Assembly: GCA_036397835.1 (NCBI GenBank)
Contig: DASWIG010000554.1
Coordinates: 1 to 8,117 of the forward strand
From: DASWIG01 sp036397835
GTDB taxonomy: Bacteria; Acidobacteriota; Thermoanaerobaculia; Multivoradales; J023
Direction: 5' to 3'
DNA: 8,117 nucleotides
Shown here: positions 6,239 through 8,117 of the stretch, one piece after another
Layout: each line of letters starts with the position of its first letter
How positions within the stretch are numbered: position 1 is the stretch's first letter
The notes under the pieces: generated by a model
What the model was told of the DNA's origin: nothing
What the model saw: only the letters and a program-made list of their open reading frames with translations
The model's database searches: none
Position numbers and translations under genes: made by a program

Positions 6239-6266
6239 ATGCTACCATCGCCCTCCCTGACCCCAA
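6239..6266 (-). promoter_or_regulatory. Candidate promoter of the SNF2 gene
   Basis: On the minus strand TTGGGG (6266-6261), a 16-base spacer and TAGCAT (6244-6239) form a weak sigma70-like pair. The -10 ends 10 bases before the ATG at 6228, so the leader would be only a few bases and no Shine-Dalgarno is present. It overlaps the candidate -10 of the divergent M28 gene. Confidence 0.4.
6240..6248 (+). promoter_or_regulatory. Candidate extended -10 promoter of the M28 peptidase gene
   Basis: TGC followed by TACCAT (6243-6248) matches an extended -10 element (TGnTAnnnT). No good -35 lies at the right distance. Initiation near 6255 would give a leader of about 29 bases containing the GGAGGA site. 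Confidence 0.35.
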
Positions 6267-6271
6267 CCACC

Positions 6272-6277
6272 GGAGGA
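6272..6277 (+). promoter_or_regulatory. Shine-Dalgarno site fixing the M28 peptidase start
   Basis: GGAGGA lies 6 bases before the ATG at 6284, the strongest ribosome binding site in the window. It decides for this start over upstream in-frame codons, which would read back through the SNF2 gene. Confidence 0.85.
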
Positions 6278-6283
6278 CCCCTC

Positions 6284-7723
<1,440 letters not shown>

Positions 7724-7730
7724 CGTTCGT

Positions 7731-7755
7731 CCTCGTGCTACGATGCCTCGTGCTA
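7731..7755 (+). repeat. 10-bp direct repeat upstream of the antitoxin gene
   Basis: CCTCGTGCTA occurs at 7731-7740 and again at 7746-7755, a 15-bp period. Each copy runs into a -10-like hexamer preceded by TGC: TACGAT at 7739-7744 and TATCCT at 7754-7759. The pair may be alternative promoter elements or operator half-sites; no -35 supports either. Confidence 0.45.
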
Positions 7756-7757
7756 TC

Positions 7758-7799
7758 CTGGCCTGGATGGGCGGCCAAGGTCGCGGGAGGCCCGGCCAG
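7758..7799. promoter_or_regulatory. Imperfect inverted repeat in the toxin-antitoxin leader, possible autoregulatory operator
   Basis: CTGGCCTGG (7758-7766) pairs with CCCGGCCAG (7791-7799) at 8 of 9 positions, with a 24-base centre. It overlaps the end of the candidate -10 TATCCT and the predicted transcription start. Phd/YefM antitoxins repress their own promoters through palindromes, so a regulatory role fits, but GC-rich DNA yields such pairs by chance. Confidence 0.3.
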
Positions 7800-7815
7800 A
7801 CGGAAAGGGGCGAAG

Positions 7816-8085
7816 ATGGAAGCTCTGAGCATCTCGGAAGGACGTCGGCGGCTACTCGAGCTGCGCGAGAAGGTCGTGTCCGACCACGACCAGGTCATCC
7901 TCACCCACAAAAACGGCAACGTGGTGCTGATCTCGATGGGGGAGTGGGAAGCCTATCGAGAAACGGAGCTTCTATTGAAGGACCGCGCGGCGCTGAGAGC
8001 CTTGCTCCAATCATTCGACGACCATGACGCCGGCCGGAAGGGGCGAGGTAAGTCAGTGGATGAAGTGTTCTCGGATCTGGCATGA
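7816..8085 (+). CDS. Type II antitoxin, Phd/YefM family
   Basis: An 89-residue protein. The N-terminal Phd/YefM fold is clear: 'LSISEGRRRLLELREKVVSDHD' (4-25), then the strand pair 'VILTHKNGNVVLISMGEWEAYRET' (27-50; family pattern pviIt.kn...VvlS..ey....ET). The C-terminal tail (51-89) is charged and probably the disordered toxin-wrapping segment. It should bind DNA as a dimer to repress its own operon and neutralise the downstream toxin. An AAGGGG (7805-7810) lies 5 bases before the ATG and supports this start. The stop overlaps the next start as ATGA (8082-8085), the usual coupled antitoxin-toxin layout. Codons such as TTG, ATT, CTT and AAA are much commoner here than in the M28 gene just upstream, suggesting acquisition. 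YefM fits better than Phd because of the 'ETELLLKD' segment. Confidence 0.9.
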   Translation: MEALSISEGRRRLLELREKVVSDHDQVILTHKNGNVVLISMGEWEAYRETELLLKDRAALRALLQSFDDHDAGRKGRGKSVDEVFSDLA

Positions 8086-8117
8086 GCTGGAAGCTCCTCA
8101 TTCTTCGCAAGGCAGAA
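8082..8117 (+). CDS. Probable RelE/YoeB-type toxin, first 12 codons only
   Basis: The ATG at 8082 overlaps the antitoxin stop as ATGA and the frame is open to the window end, reading 'MSWKLLILRKAE'. The beginning resembles RelE/ParE/Txe-YoeB superfamily toxins (M-x-W-K-hydrophobic strand-x-K/R-x-A-x). Position directly after a YefM/Phd antitoxin is the main evidence. With 12 residues the family, catalytic residues and intactness cannot be judged. RelE/YoeB members cleave mRNA at the ribosome; ParE members poison gyrase. Confidence 0.7.
   Translation, partial: MSWKLLILRKAE

Noticed and set aside
6005..6283. Upstream extension of the M28 peptidase
   Set aside because: It would lie antisense within the SNF2 gene and bury the signal peptide; the ATG at 6284 has a GGAGGA site and begins the signal peptide.
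7767..8027. Alternative small frame starting at the ATG at 7767, seven bases after TATCCT
   Set aside because: The leaderless-like spacing is tempting, but the product is a low-complexity shadow of the antitoxin frame, which has its own Shine-Dalgarno at 7805-7810.

Overview
This 8.1-kb window is a GC-rich bacterial chromosome segment with short intergenic gaps and no RNA genes, CRISPR array or insertion sequence that I can see. Several starts lack a Shine-Dalgarno sequence and instead have a TANNNT hexamer exactly 6 bases before the ATG, the layout of leaderless genes. Gene content (CoA-thioester catabolism, a carboxypeptidase Q-like M28 peptidase, a SWIM/SNF2 ATPase, an Rpn nuclease) and base composition would fit an environmental high-GC phylum such as Acidobacteriota, but nothing in the window fixes the taxon.

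Left part (1-3297). On the minus strand, a tightly coupled catabolic operon reads SDR dehydrogenase (3297-2521), Rid/YjgF protein (2524-2105) and crotonase-fold enzyme (2108-1308), with 4-base stop/start overlaps at both junctions. The N-terminal part of an acyl-CoA dehydrogenase (306-1, running off the window) lies further along in the same direction. The set looks like a beta-oxidation-like pathway for a CoA thioester. The Rid protein points to an amino or enamine intermediate, and aerobic 2-aminobenzoyl-CoA (anthranilate) catabolism is the precedent I would test first. The Rid protein lacks the imine-deaminase arginine, and the crotonase lacks both classical hydratase glutamates, so their exact reactions are open. 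Between crotonase and acyl-CoA dehydrogenase, on the opposite strand, sits a complete Rpn-family PD-(D/E)XK nuclease gene (357-1256), which looks like an insertion into the operon.

Middle part (3343-6228, minus). A large single-gene SWIM zinc finger plus SNF2 ATPase has all helicase motifs intact. It lies 45 bp upstream of the SDR gene on the same strand, but the SDR has its own near-consensus promoter in that gap.

Right part (6284-8117, plus). Divergent from the SNF2 gene, with overlapping -10-like boxes in a 55-bp gap, is a secreted M28 metallopeptidase whose signal peptide core is encoded by a 12-bp tandem repeat. After a gap of about 92 bp with repeats that could be an operator comes a YefM/Phd-type antitoxin overlapping by ATGA the first 12 codons of its probable RelE/YoeB-type toxin, cut by the window end.

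The two mobile or defence-like genes (Rpn nuclease, toxin-antitoxin) have visibly less GC-biased codon use than the housekeeping-like genes, suggesting separate acquisition.
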